From DATGZX01 sp035296965 (GTDB lineage: Bacteria; Planctomycetota; Planctomycetia; Gemmatales; Gemmataceae), in NCBI GenBank assembly GCA_035296965.1, contig DATGZX010000410.1:1-64000 (forward strand): DNA of 64,000 nt, read 5' to 3'. Under the pieces are notes generated by a model. That model worked only from the letters and a program-made list of their open reading frames with translations, made no database searches and was not told the DNA's origin. The translations under genes and the position numbers were made by a program. Positions 26,501 to 33,701 of the stretch are shown here, in pieces; the first letter of the stretch is position 1; every line of letters starts with the position of its first letter.

Positions 26501-27857
26501 CGCTATCCAGGAGGGCAGTCCGGCAACAACAATCATGGATAGCGAATTCAAGGGCAATACTAGCGGCGGCAGTGGCGGAGCTGTGTTCGACAGCGGCAGC
26601 GCGCTGACTGTCATGTGCAGCACGATCGCCAACAATACAGCCGGCAACGGCGGCGGCATCGAGATCGAGACGATCACAGCGGGCGTCGCCGGCGCGCAGA
26701 TCGTCGACTCGAGTATCGTGGCCAATAGCGCCATGAATTCCGGTGCCAACAATGAGGGCGGCGCTATCGACGCCCCGGCAAACTTCTCCGGCAGCCTTCT
26801 GCTCGTCAATGACACCATCAATGCCAACCTCGCCGCCTCCGGAGGCGGCGTCTTTTGGGCAGGAGCCATCGGTTCCGCCTTCAGAGTGCAAAACACCATC
26901 ATCGCCCAGAACAACGCCAACACCGGCAGCGATGCTTCCAACCCAACCGGAATGTTCGCCGACCAGGGCGGCAACCTGATTGGGATCAGCGGTGCCGGCA
27001 GCGGCAATACCGGCTTCACCGCGGCCAGCACACAGGTTGGTACGACGGCGCATCCGCTCGACGCGCAGCTTGGACCCTTGCAAAATAATGGGGGACCGAC
27101 AACTACGTTCGTCTTGGAGACCGAGGCCCTGCTGCCCGGTAGCTCGGCCATTAACCGAGGCGTGGCCGGCGCGACCGCCGTCGACGAGCGCGGCTTCGCC
27201 CGCAGCAATCCGCCTGACGTTGGCGCCTTTGAGATCCTGAGTCCCGCCTGGAACTTTGTATCAGTCGTCTACGGGCAACTGCTCAACCGCTCGACCGATC
27301 CCAGTGCCGCGGCTTGGGTGAATTTGCTCAACGCTGGCGCCTCGCCCGGCAGCGTGGTGAGCGGCATCGAAGGCAGCACGGAGTACCTGACCGACGTGGT
27401 GACCGGTCTGTACCAGCGCTATCTACATCGCGCCCCCGACCCCGGCGGAGCCCAGTCGTGGGTCAGTGTTCTGCTCGGCGGTGCGACCATTGAGCAGGTC
27501 ACCGCCGACATCGTCGGGTCGGCGGAGTATTTCGCCTTGCATGGCAGTAGCAACCAAAGCTTCGTGGATGCGCTCTATCAGGACATGCTCACCCGTACCG
27601 CCGATTCCGGTGGAGAGGCTTACTGGATTAACGCACTCAATGGTGGAGCCAGCCGTGACGCTGTGGCCCAGGACTTCCTCACTTCCACGGAATATCGGGC
27701 AGATCTGATAAACGCGGACTACCTGCAATTCCTCGGGCGGCCGGCCGAGGCGGCGGGCCTTGCCGATTGGATGGCGGCCCTGTCCTCCGGTATGACCGAC
27801 CAGACGCTCCTATCGGCCATCTTTGGCTCGTCCGAAGGATTCAACAGGTGGTCATGA
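23556..27857 (+). CDS. Giant surface protein: N-terminal propeller-like domain, Gly-rich beta-helix, DUF4214 repeats
   Basis: 1,433 residues. After a basic leader, LEALEERRVPTVQLL carries the E-x-LE-x-R motif shared with two other proteins here. Residues 60-500 look like an all-beta domain (RFYVCVLELNA, SYPSIAMAPNG). Residues 500-1,220 are a right-handed beta-helix with repeated NNTAGGNGGGI-type rungs, including a 156-bp direct duplication at 26012-26323. The C-terminus (about 1,230-1,430) has four DUF4214-like units (VYGQLLNRSTDPSAAAW, LYQRYLHRAPDPGGAQSW, LYQDMLTRTADSGGEAYW, YLQFLGRPAEAAGLADW). It is probably an exported adhesin or matrix protein. Confidence 0.85.
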   Translation: MSLRSWQEQLGRVCRIIKGTSCRPIKQRSRSNYHPQLEALEERRVPTVQLLQSITGLNYLDTSCGCTPPDSMMAVGPSSVINAVNTAMRIQSKTGAVIAPATEFSTFFAPVVTAGDGFSDPQVMYDDLAGRFYVCVLELNAAGNSDLDFAVSTTSSPSDFSSASWTDFTKITAVEEGGADFADFPKMGWNADAVFVSLNQFPNAGGPVHDTMQSRSPVPSTMQSTLLVHDLIVSMSKAAILAGAPLVQNVNYFLTDVTTDMGQGDGDHRILIPARMHGTQPGNLEYFVQRDQDLTWESESTVNVVTMQNYLGGGPTFATSTFSVNPYQDSPGTYSTPQIDDRMLSADWINNNLVAAQDVGTVGGGDNLARWYEFNTAGSITLTQQGDIDMGPGIDTSYPSIAMAPNGNIGMTFIGSSQDGSLEPSVYVTGRGATDAPGTMEAPVLVQQGVPNAPGGERSGDYSATEYDPVDGTFWAANEYNVDSGSTDDWGTQIAQFQIDTVFNVNTLADLSIAGGVDPTTGQIIGQGNTVTLRSAIQAANSTPGPKTINLQVPGLYQIGLPGTAGETDNQAGEFAILPNTGQLTIQNGSGSTIVVDGNHLARVFDIDPAGTADSGFSMSLEGFVIQDGSAQPGSQAAGDGGGIRVQGDASLTLTNMVLEHNAAAAKGGGIAMESAPGNPWTLTFMNTDLLNNQAGAAGGGLETNGPGTISIPPGMIISGNTSADGGGGIWINAGSVGPLFQSATLTMTGALVSGNSTTAPGSIGGGIGASGAGAITIIDSTIKHNQAAGAGGGYGDVDFTGTLTLLDSPFLGNTATGDGGAIDTRGGSTTISDAEIQANTSGSNGGGILAGGQSLTILGGTIANNTAGGNGGGIDTGCVSTAISGAEIQANTSGGSGGGILAGGQSLTIQSATIANNNASGNGGGIEVDTSAGSTVTITASIINQNKSNGAGGGIGELNDLGALVVQTSLFSNNSAGGNGGAIQEGSPATTIMDSEFKGNTSGGSGGAVFDSGSALTVMCSTIANNTAGNGGGIEIETITAGVAGAQIVDSSIVANSAMNSGANNEGGAIDAPANFSGSLLLVNDTINANLAASGGGVFWAGAIGSAFRVQNTIIAQNNANTGSDASNPTGMFADQGGNLIGISGAGSGNTGFTAASTQVGTTAHPLDAQLGPLQNNGGPTTTFVLETEALLPGSSAINRGVAGATAVDERGFARSNPPDVGAFEILSPAWNFVSVVYGQLLNRSTDPSAAAWVNLLNAGASPGSVVSGIEGSTEYLTDVVTGLYQRYLHRAPDPGGAQSWVSVLLGGATIEQVTADIVGSAEYFALHGSSNQSFVDALYQDMLTRTADSGGEAYWINALNGGASRDAVAQDFLTSTEYRADLINADYLQFLGRPAEAAGLADWMAALSSGMTDQTLLSAIFGSSEGFNRWS

Positions 27858-27860
27858 AAT

Positions 27861-28637
27861 AAAAAGGGGACGTATCTAATTATCAGTCGCCCTTTCGCGC
27901 GTCGTCTGGTCGTTTCCGTGGCCGGCCGCGGGGCCGGATCGTTGACTGCAAGCCCAAGCGCTTCACCACCGTTTGCACCCAGCCGTCCGAACCGTACGGT
28001 CGGCCGCTCGCCACCGACCGGCGCATGGCTTCCAATTCCGCTTCCGTCTGTGGCTTGTTGACCAACTGTAGCCAGTTGGCCGGCAGGACAACCGGCCCAG
28101 GGTGCAAACGCCGCAAGGCAACCTCGCCGCCAGCCAAACGGCAGGCCAAGCTGGACCAGCGCCAGTCCTCGGCTCGGCGCACCAGCCCAGCCCGCAGTGG
28201 ATTGCGCTCGACGTAGCGAAGCACGGTCAAAAGGTGATTGTCCTCTGCCACCGCAAACGCCTTGAAGTGATTCTGGTATACGTGGCCACTGCCGGTCGTG
28301 TGGTGGTGTTTGTGCCAGCGGACCGAATGCGTCAGGGTCAGCCAGCGCAAGAACGCAGTCAGTTGCCCATCGCCGGCCGGCCAGAGCAGGAAATGCCAGT
28401 GGGTGGGCATGATGCAGTAGCCCAAGACGCGCAGGGGATGCTTTTCCAGGGCCTCGTCGAGCACGCCGAGGAAGGCGTCGTAATCCGCAGCTTTGCGAAA
28501 CAGCTTGAGCCTGGCCGTCGCACGGTTGAGCGCGTGTCGACATAGCCGGCCGGTGTCTGGCGGGCAGTGCGTGGCATGCAGGAAGGCTAATAGCAGCTTG
28601 CCGCCATGTCAAGGAAATCAGATGCGTCCCCTTTTCT
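27861..28637 (-). mobile_element. RAYT/REP unit, copy 1
   Basis: REP-like sequence AAAAAGGGGACGTATCTAAT begins at 27861, directly after the surface-protein stop. Its inverted partner GATGCGTCCCCTTTTCTC lies at 28621-28638, beyond the start of the transposase. A further copy (AAATGCGTCCCCTTTTTATT) lies at 28678-28697. The layout, a REP-associated transposase gene bounded by inverted REPs, is that of a RAYT locus. Confidence 0.78.
27883..28577 (-). pseudogene. REP-associated tyrosine transposase (RAYT), frameshifted
   Basis: Two frames together give a full RAYT: MPRTARQTPAGYVDTRS from ATG 28577, then a second frame with LLDEAL-type sequence. That frame carries the HUH motif (IMPTHWHFLLWP) and the Y1 tyrosine region (LTVLRYVERNPLRAGLV). 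Alignment to copy 2 shows TATGTCGACACGCG here against TATGTCTACCACACG there, one base fewer near 28540, which breaks the frame after 17 residues. RAYTs are single-strand HUH nucleases that move REP hairpins. With its start cut off, this copy is probably inactive unless translation restarts at the internal ATG 28464. Confidence 0.85.
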
Positions 28638-28871
28638 CACGTCTGGTCCAGTATGTTCTAGCAACCCCTTGGGATTCAAATGCGTCCCCTTTTTATTCTC
28701 GCCACTCCGCCGGTCATCGCTAAAGCTACTGAGCCGGGAAAGCCTCGGCAAAAACCTCTGGCAATTTCGCGACGACAAGTGAGTTCGCGAACCTATGATT
28801 CACGGTGTAGAATCATTGAAGCCAATAAGCTAAACCGCCTCCCGAACTGGACGACGACTGGAGGACTTGTC

Positions 28872-30122
28872 ATGACCACAATGCCGCCAAGCTCTGTTCC
28901 CACCCCGGGACCCACGTCCAACTCGGCTCGCGTAACAGGTCCTCTACTTCTCAAGTCCATCGGTTTGGGCAATTTTCTGTCATTTGGCCCAGAGATGCCG
29001 CGCTTACCACTTGGCAGTCTTAACGTGCTGGTAGGTCCTAACGGATCGGGCAAGTCCAATCTGTTAGATGCTATAGCGCTCCTACGTAGTGCGCCCACTG
29101 ATCTGCGCCCCGTCATCCTCCGCGGCGGTGGCGTCGGCGAGTGGATCTGGAAGGGTGCCCCGCATGGCGACGCGATGCTTGAAGCAATCTTCGACAATCC
29201 CGACGGCTCGCAAGCGCTGCGCCATTTTCTCGTTTTCCAGGTAGAACAACAGAGCTTCCGGCTAAGAGATGAGCTCATCGCCGTTGAGCGCATTGCGAAT
29301 AAAGGGCCTAATGATTTGGAAAATGAGCCGTACTTTTATTATGGCTATCAGCAAGGACGGCCAGTTATCAACACCCGCACCGGTAATCCGCGCAACCTTC
29401 GCGGGGAAACCGTGCAGCCCGACTTATCTATTCTGGCACAGCTGCGCGACCCGGAGAGCTACCCCGAACTCACGTATCTGGCCGGCGCATACGAACGAGT
29501 TCGTCTGTATCGCGAGTGGGCATTCGGCCGTAACACGGTCTTCCGCCAGCCACAAAAGGCCGACTTGCGGAACGATCGGTTGGAGGAGGACTTTTCCAAC
29601 CTGGGTTTGTTCCTCAACCATCTGCGCCGTAAGAGCAAGACCAAGGCAGCCCTACTGAACGGGCTGCGTGACTTGTACGAGGGCCTGACGGATTTCGACA
29701 TCAGCATCGAGGGTGGAACGGTTCAGGTGTTCTTCACGGAAGGCGAGTTCACCATTCCGGCAACGCGCCTCTCCGACGGCAGTGTCCGCTACCTCTGCCT
29801 CCTTGCCATCCTCTGCGATCCGGAGCCGCCGCCGCTCATTGGCCTGGAGGAGCCGGAATTGGGACTACACCCTGATCTCCTACCGAAAGTGGCCGATTTG
29901 CTGGTGGCTGCAGCGCAACGCACGCAACTTATCGTGACGACACATTCAGACATTCTCGTGGATGCGCTGACGGAACACCCCGAAGCACTCGTGATCTGCG
30001 AGAAGCACAATGGTCGCACCGAGCTGCGTCGCCTGAACAAGGACGAAGTGCAGCCCTGGCTGGAAAAGTACCGGCTGGGACAATTATGGACGCAAGGCCA
30101 GCTCGGAGGAACGCGCTGGTGA
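28872..30122 (+). CDS. AAA-family ATPase (AAA_21/OLD-like ABC ATPase), putative defence gene
   Basis: 416 residues from ATG 28872 with GGAGG 7 nt upstream. Walker A is GPNGSGKSN (residues 55-63) after the strand SLNVLVG. The ABC signature is RLSDGSVRYL (about 300), Walker B is LIGLEEPELGLHP (about 322-334), and the H-loop is VTTHSD (about 355). This is the overlapping-nuclease/RecF-like ATPase layout with a short middle region and no TOPRIM domain of its own. The next gene overlaps the stop in a GTGA arrangement and supplies a TOPRIM-like DUF4276 partner. Such ATPase plus TOPRIM-like pairs are known in abortive-infection systems. The pair sits between two RAYT copies. Confidence 0.88.
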   Translation: MTTMPPSSVPTPGPTSNSARVTGPLLLKSIGLGNFLSFGPEMPRLPLGSLNVLVGPNGSGKSNLLDAIALLRSAPTDLRPVILRGGGVGEWIWKGAPHGDAMLEAIFDNPDGSQALRHFLVFQVEQQSFRLRDELIAVERIANKGPNDLENEPYFYYGYQQGRPVINTRTGNPRNLRGETVQPDLSILAQLRDPESYPELTYLAGAYERVRLYREWAFGRNTVFRQPQKADLRNDRLEEDFSNLGLFLNHLRRKSKTKAALLNGLRDLYEGLTDFDISIEGGTVQVFFTEGEFTIPATRLSDGSVRYLCLLAILCDPEPPPLIGLEEPELGLHPDLLPKVADLLVAAAQRTQLIVTTHSDILVDALTEHPEALVICEKHNGRTELRRLNKDEVQPWLEKYRLGQLWTQGQLGGTRW

Positions 30123-30718
30123 GCAGCACCATCTACCTGGAGGGTGGTGGCGAGTCGCGCGACTTGCACATCCGCTGTCGTGAAGGTTTTTGCAAGCTGC
30201 TGGAGCGGTGTGGTTACGCAGGCCGTCTGCCAAAACTGAAGGCGTGCGGTGGGCGAAGTACCGCGTTCGATGACTTTAAGACCGCTCTTGCTAATGCCAG
30301 GGAAGGCGACTTCGTGGCCCTCTTGATCGACAGCGAGGATCCAGTGGCCGACATTGAAACCACTTGGGAGCATCTGCAAAAGCGTGACCATTGGGCCAAG
30401 CCCAGAGAAGCGACAGACGAGCAAGTGCTGCTCATGACTACGTGCATGGAGACCTGGATTGTCGCTGACCGGGCAACCCTGGCTAGCCACTACGGGAACG
30501 ACCTGCAGGAATCGGCACTGCCTGCGCTGCCAGACTTGGAGGCGCGTGCTCGTGATACCATCCAAAACACTCTGACCCAAGCCACGCGCAATTGCAGCAA
30601 TGCCTACATCAAAGGCAAACGGTCATTCGAGGTGCTGGGCCAACTCGAACCGGCGACGTTAAGCGAGCACTTGCCGAGTTTCGTCCGTGTCCGCCGCATC
30701 CTGGATGCACGGCTATGA
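30119..30718 (+). CDS. DUF4276-family protein (TOPRIM-like), partner of upstream ATPase
   Basis: 199 residues from GTG 30119 with GGAGGA 8 nt upstream, overlapping the ATPase stop by four bases. The N-terminus TIYLEGGGESRD has the early acidic strand (E8, E12) and FVALLIDSEDP (D71, D74) the later acidic pair, the spacing of a TOPRIM-like metal site. CMETWIVADRATLASHYG is the characteristic DUF4276 middle motif. By analogy with OLD, RloA/RloB and PARIS modules, the ATPase would sense infection and this protein would act as nuclease effector; that is inference. It contains no helix-turn-helix. Confidence 0.8.
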   Translation: MSSTIYLEGGGESRDLHIRCREGFCKLLERCGYAGRLPKLKACGGRSTAFDDFKTALANAREGDFVALLIDSEDPVADIETTWEHLQKRDHWAKPREATDEQVLLMTTCMETWIVADRATLASHYGNDLQESALPALPDLEARARDTIQNTLTQATRNCSNAYIKGKRSFEVLGQLEPATLSEHLPSFVRVRRILDARL

Positions 30719-30812
30719 GCGGAACATGAACTCCGCCGGAAGTCATTCACGTTTACAATCGATCCATCGCACATAGGCGTCTGAAACGCCGGCACGTCGT
30801 GATTGTGAAAAT

Positions 30813-30862
30813 GCAAAGGGGACGTATCTAATAAACATACAAAGGGGACGTATCTAATTATT
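30813..30862 (-). repeat. Two tandem REP sequences beside RAYT copy 2
   Basis: GCAAAGGGGACGTATCTAAT at 30814-30833 and AAAGGGGACGTATCTAATTA at 30841-30860 are near-identical head-to-tail REPs. The second overlaps the stop of RAYT copy 2. The rest of 30719-30812 shows no gene. Confidence 0.8.
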
Positions 30863-31256
30863 ACTCGCCCTTCCCCGCGTCGCCTGGTCGTTTCCGTGGC
30901 CGGCCGCGGGACCGGATCGTCGATTGCAAGCCTAAGCGCTTCACCACCGTTTGCACCGAGCCGTCCGAACCGTACGGTCGGCCGCGCGCCACCGACAGGC
31001 GCATGGCTTCCACTTCCGCTTCCGTCTGTGGCTTGTTGACCAACTGCAGCCAGTTGGCCGGCAGGACGACCGGCCCGGGGTGCAAACGCCGCAAGGCAAT
31101 CTCGCCGCCAGCCAAACGGCTGGCTAAGGCCTCGTCGAGCAGGCCGAGGAAGGCGTCGTAATCCGCACCTTTGCGAAAGAGCTTGAGCCGGGCCGTCGCA
31201 CGGTTGAGCGTGTGGTAGACATAGCCGCCCGGCGTTTGGCGGGCAGTGCGTGGCAT
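30861..31256 (-). pseudogene. RAYT transposase with internal deletion of the catalytic core
   Basis: 132 codons that stay in frame. The N-terminus (MPRTARQTPGGYVYHTLNRA, then LKLFRKGADYDAFLGLLDEAL) jumps directly to SRLAGGEIALRRLHPGPVV, which in copy 1 lies about 100 residues further on. An in-frame loss of about 300 bp has removed the HUH motif and the catalytic tyrosine, so it cannot cut DNA. Both ends match copy 1 closely. It has the same orientation as copy 1, on the other side of the ATPase/DUF4276 pair. Confidence 0.85.
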
Positions 31257-31293
31257 GCAGGAAGGGTAATGGCAACGGGCTGAGATGCCATGA

Positions 31294-31313
31294 ATAATAG
31301 ATGCGTCCCCTTT
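31294..31313 (+). repeat. REP sequence, distal end of RAYT copy 2
   Basis: ATAATAGATGCGTCCCCTTT is the inverted partner of the REPs at 30813-30862 and closes the copy 2 unit. Beyond it is unrelated sequence. Confidence 0.75.
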
Positions 31314-31491
31314 GTCTTCCCCGAAGGGCGTGACGAAGCTGCGGCGCTCTTACCCACGTGCCAACTCGATTAAGACGTCCTGGTCCATTTCCAACTTGAC
31401 TGGACGTGGGCCCACGTACCAGCGCGCGCTGGACCCTCGGTGCGAAAGGACAGCGTTCAGGTTGTTCGCGTGGAACATCGGCAATTCCGCG

Positions 31492-31848
31492 CTATTTTGC
31501 TTCTTGATCGACCTCAAAGATGCCAAGGGTATTCCCCTCGGTGTCCAGGAAATACCCTTGCCAGCAAGTGCTCGGCACGGCAAACTTGGGGAGCGCGATG
31601 ATACCGCCAAGGTTTTGGATCTTGCCAGCGGTCTCATCAGAATCCTTGACCTCCATGGAACACACGAAGGCATTGGTCCCGCATGCGTGCGGCGGGGTTT
31701 TGGCAGGACGCTTCAAGAGACCGCCGCGCGGTCCGTCCGTCTCGATTCGCCAGTACTCGACTGGAAGCCCCTCTGCCTTGGTAAATTTCCAACCGAAAAC
31801 CTCTCCCTAGAAGTGCAGCGCTCGCTGCGTGTCATCGGCTTGGAGCAA
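31492..31848 (-). pseudogene. VOC-family (glyoxalase/bleomycin-resistance-like) protein, broken
   Basis: Read leftward, one frame gives LQADDTQRALHF, a TAG stop (31807-31809), then GEVFGWKFTKAEGLPVEYWR, continuing through VCSMEVKDSDETAGKIQNLG and WQGYFLDTEGNTLGIFEVDQ to a normal stop at 31492. This is the canonical VOC pattern (ADD..RA..FY..VFGW and QGYFLDTEGNTLGI); the stop replaces the expected Tyr codon. The first few residues are missing where a REP/RAYT remnant joins at 31846. It is a pseudogene by both nonsense mutation and 5' truncation. Confidence 0.8.
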
Positions 31849-31957
31849 AGGGGGACGCATCTAATAATCAGTCGCCCATCCCGTGCTCGTCTGCTCTTTA
31901 CCGTGGCCGGCCGCGGGACTGGATCGTCTACTGCAAGCTTAAACACCTCACTACCAC
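31846..31957 (-). mobile_element. RAYT/REP remnant, copy 3 (3' end only)
   Basis: GCAAAGGGGGACGCATCTAA at 31846 is a REP, followed by about 90 bp that match the 3' end of the RAYT gene (CAGTCGCCC..., CCGTGGCCGGCCGCGGGACT, GGATCGTCTACTGCAAGCTT). The match fades near 31957. No transposase core is left. The REP abuts the truncated VOC pseudogene. Confidence 0.75.
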
Positions 31958-32131
31958 GGAGTCGGCTCGCTCTCCGTGATGGATGCGAACGTCGCCAATG
32001 CCGAAGAAATCCTCCTTGAGGAGAGCTCCTTGACGGCGGCCAGCGTGTATACCGCAGAGGAGATCGGGATCGAAAAGAGTGCGGTAGCTCCCGACCCATT
32101 TGGATCCGGCCCAATGCGCAGGCCCTGTCCG

Positions 32132-32547
32132 TTACGGAAACAAGAAGCCTGCCGGGACGGGCGCCCCGGGCGCGCCAGCGTCTAATACGCCCGGAGCAAA
32201 GAAGGTCGCGTTGAGCGGGGCACCGAGCCGGGCACTGGCGCGAATAAGGTACTCCTGGGAGCCGACTAGGCTCGCCACCACGGCCTCCTCGGCCACGTCG
32301 GCCTGCAGATCGCCCACAAACGTCTCCAGACCGCTCGGATTCGCTAAGCGGCCAAGGAACTGCTGATAGTAGGATTGCACCTCGTCGGTATTCGACTCCA
32401 TGCTGCCCAGAATCTCATAAGCCGCCAGGGCACGTGGGCCGAAGTTCGGTAAGCCGCCTTGATCAGTGGGGTCGTTGGTGAATTGCGTGATGGCGTTGGT
32501 CCAGCCAGACAGCCCGGTCGGATCGATGGCCCGGCCCAGGATGTCCG
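32132..32547 (-). pseudogene. DUF4214-domain protein, C-terminal fragment
   Basis: In the frame ending at 32132 the sequence reads ILGRAIDPTGLSGWTNAITQ, then GLPNFGPRALAAYEILGSME, YYQQFLGRLANPSGLETFVG and VVASLVGSQEYLIRA. These are DUF4214 units like those ending the surface protein at 27.2-27.9 kb. It has no start of its own: at about 32547 it joins the toxin stump in another frame. The 5' part of its gene is lost, so this is a recombination or deletion scar. Confidence 0.72.
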
Positions 32548-32730
32548 CGGATCGACCAGCACCGTCATCGCTTGGCGGGCGTCATCTAGATTGCCTGTAA
32601 TCATCGCCAAGATGGTGTTGGCGAGCCGTTGGCTTTCGGAGTCGCTTTGGACCACCACCGCCGGGCGGATTTTCTCGCCCGACTTGTCCTGGAAGGGAAA
32701 GGGCTCAATCACCACGTCGCCGCGTTTCAT
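32548..32730 (-). pseudogene. PemK/MazF-like toxin, C-terminally truncated
   Basis: From ATG 32730, MKRGDVVIEPFPFQDKSGEK, then IRPAVVVQSDSE and ILAMITGNLDDARQAMTVLVDP, is the N-terminal half of a MazF/PemK RNase (RGDVV...PF and KIRPAVVV). After about 61 residues the family signal ends and the frame runs into DUF4214-derived DNA read in the wrong phase. The family is usually about 110 residues, so the C-terminal half is missing. It overlaps the antitoxin stop in an ATGA arrangement, the usual TA coupling. Confidence 0.75.
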
Positions 32731-32972
32731 GCCTTTTTCCCGGAACGCTGATAACTCTCCAGGTAGGGATCTTTGGCGTCGTCCTCAGCCATGACTTCGT
32801 TCATGGACCCGGCCCCTTCATCGGGATCGTAGTCATCTAGCGCCAGGAGCGTTTTGAGACGATCGTAGACTTCCCGGCGGACCAGGACATAGATCTCCTG
32901 GGTTTGGGGGTCGATGGCTACCGGCTCTGGGGCGCTCAACTCATGCCTCTGTTGTTCGTTCAGTTCGATCAT
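32727..32972 (-). CDS. Antitoxin of a PemK/MazF-type toxin-antitoxin pair
   Basis: 81 residues from ATG 32972 (MIELNEQQRHELSAPEPVAI), then DPQTQEIYVLVRREVYDRLKTLL and an acidic tail (DDYDPDEGAGSMNEVMAEDD). An IELNEQQ opening and YVLVRREVYDRLK helix are typical of antitoxins encoded just upstream of PemK/MazF toxins. GGAGA lies upstream of the start. The gene looks intact although its toxin partner is truncated, leaving an orphan antitoxin that might still neutralise a related toxin. Longer upstream frames to 33098 have no ribosome site. Confidence 0.75.
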   Translation of the reverse strand: MIELNEQQRHELSAPEPVAIDPQTQEIYVLVRREVYDRLKTLLALDDYDPDEGAGSMNEVMAEDDAKDPYLESYQRSGKKA

Positions 32973-33437
32973 GATGGTCTCCTTGCCGGCATCGTACCAT
33001 GTCGGGGAACGCGTTAACCAGCACAACTTGACACACCCTACGGCTAGGCATTTCCATCCTCGGCGTTTATCCTGCCGATTCACCGATAAGAATGGCACAA
33101 ATCTCGTCGGCTGCGGTTCCTCATGCGCCTTGCTGGATCTACAATTGACTCAGCGGGACGCCGGGAGACGACCTCGGCGTGCGAGGTCGTGAGCCCTGCC
33201 GCGTCCTCGATGTTGCGAAAGCGCACTTCGATGAGAGTTGCAAAAATGCAGAGGCAGTTGTGCACTCATTGGCCATGCTCAAGCACGATTTGGCGTCGAT
33301 ATTGGCAGGGGAGACGATGGGCGCGCCGGCGTATTTTTCCTTTTTGCCCCCAAAACGGCGCACTTTTGGCGCACCTTCGGCGCACCTTCGATTGGCCCGC
33401 CCGCAATCTGATATTCCTTGGCATGGAGGCGTGGTCA
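32973..33437. other. Intergenic, no gene recognised
   Basis: Short ORFs on both strands have no family features, and one runs through the family B hairpin. The first bases probably hold the promoter of the antitoxin gene. Confidence 0.45.
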
Positions 33438-33548
33438 GAGCGTGTTGAAAAAGGGGTCAGACCCCTGGAGAATCGCGGCATTCCGTCCATTCCAAGGCCA
33501 CCAGGCTTTGCAGATTCGAAGGGGTCAGACCCCTTTTTCAACACGCTC
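33438..33548. mobile_element. Family B hairpin element, copy 1
   Basis: 111 bp with inverted ends GAGCGTGTTGAAAAAGGGGT and ACCCCTTTTTCAACACGCTC. The interior (GGAGAATCGCGGCATTCCG, CCACCAGGCTTTGCAGATTC) matches copies 2 and 3. Flanking bases (GGTCA / TCAAG) give no clean 5-bp duplication. Confidence 0.85.
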
Positions 33549-33701
33549 TCAAGGCAAAACCAGTGGGAAAGATGCCACCGTCTTGCTATCTTGAAGTACT
33601 GCCTCGGTTTGGACACCTCCGCAGCGGGCAGGCAGGAAGCTCGATCTCCATCACGCCAGTAAGTCGGGTTCTCTCCAGTTTTTCATGGCGCAAGAGGTTC
33701 G

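Noticed and set aside
25974..27083. 369-codon - strand frame rich in Ala/Gly
   Set aside because: Shadow produced by the GGC/GCC-rich beta-helix repeats of the giant surface protein.
31312..32019. 235-codon + strand frame
   Set aside because: Crosses the VOC pseudogene and RAYT remnant on the opposite strand; composition is a mirror of those.
33433..33553. Target-site duplication around family B copy 1
   Set aside because: Flanks GGTCA and TCAAG share only an offset TCA; not enough to claim a duplication for family B.
33123..33662. 179-codon + strand frame
   Set aside because: Runs through the whole family B hairpin element and has no domain.
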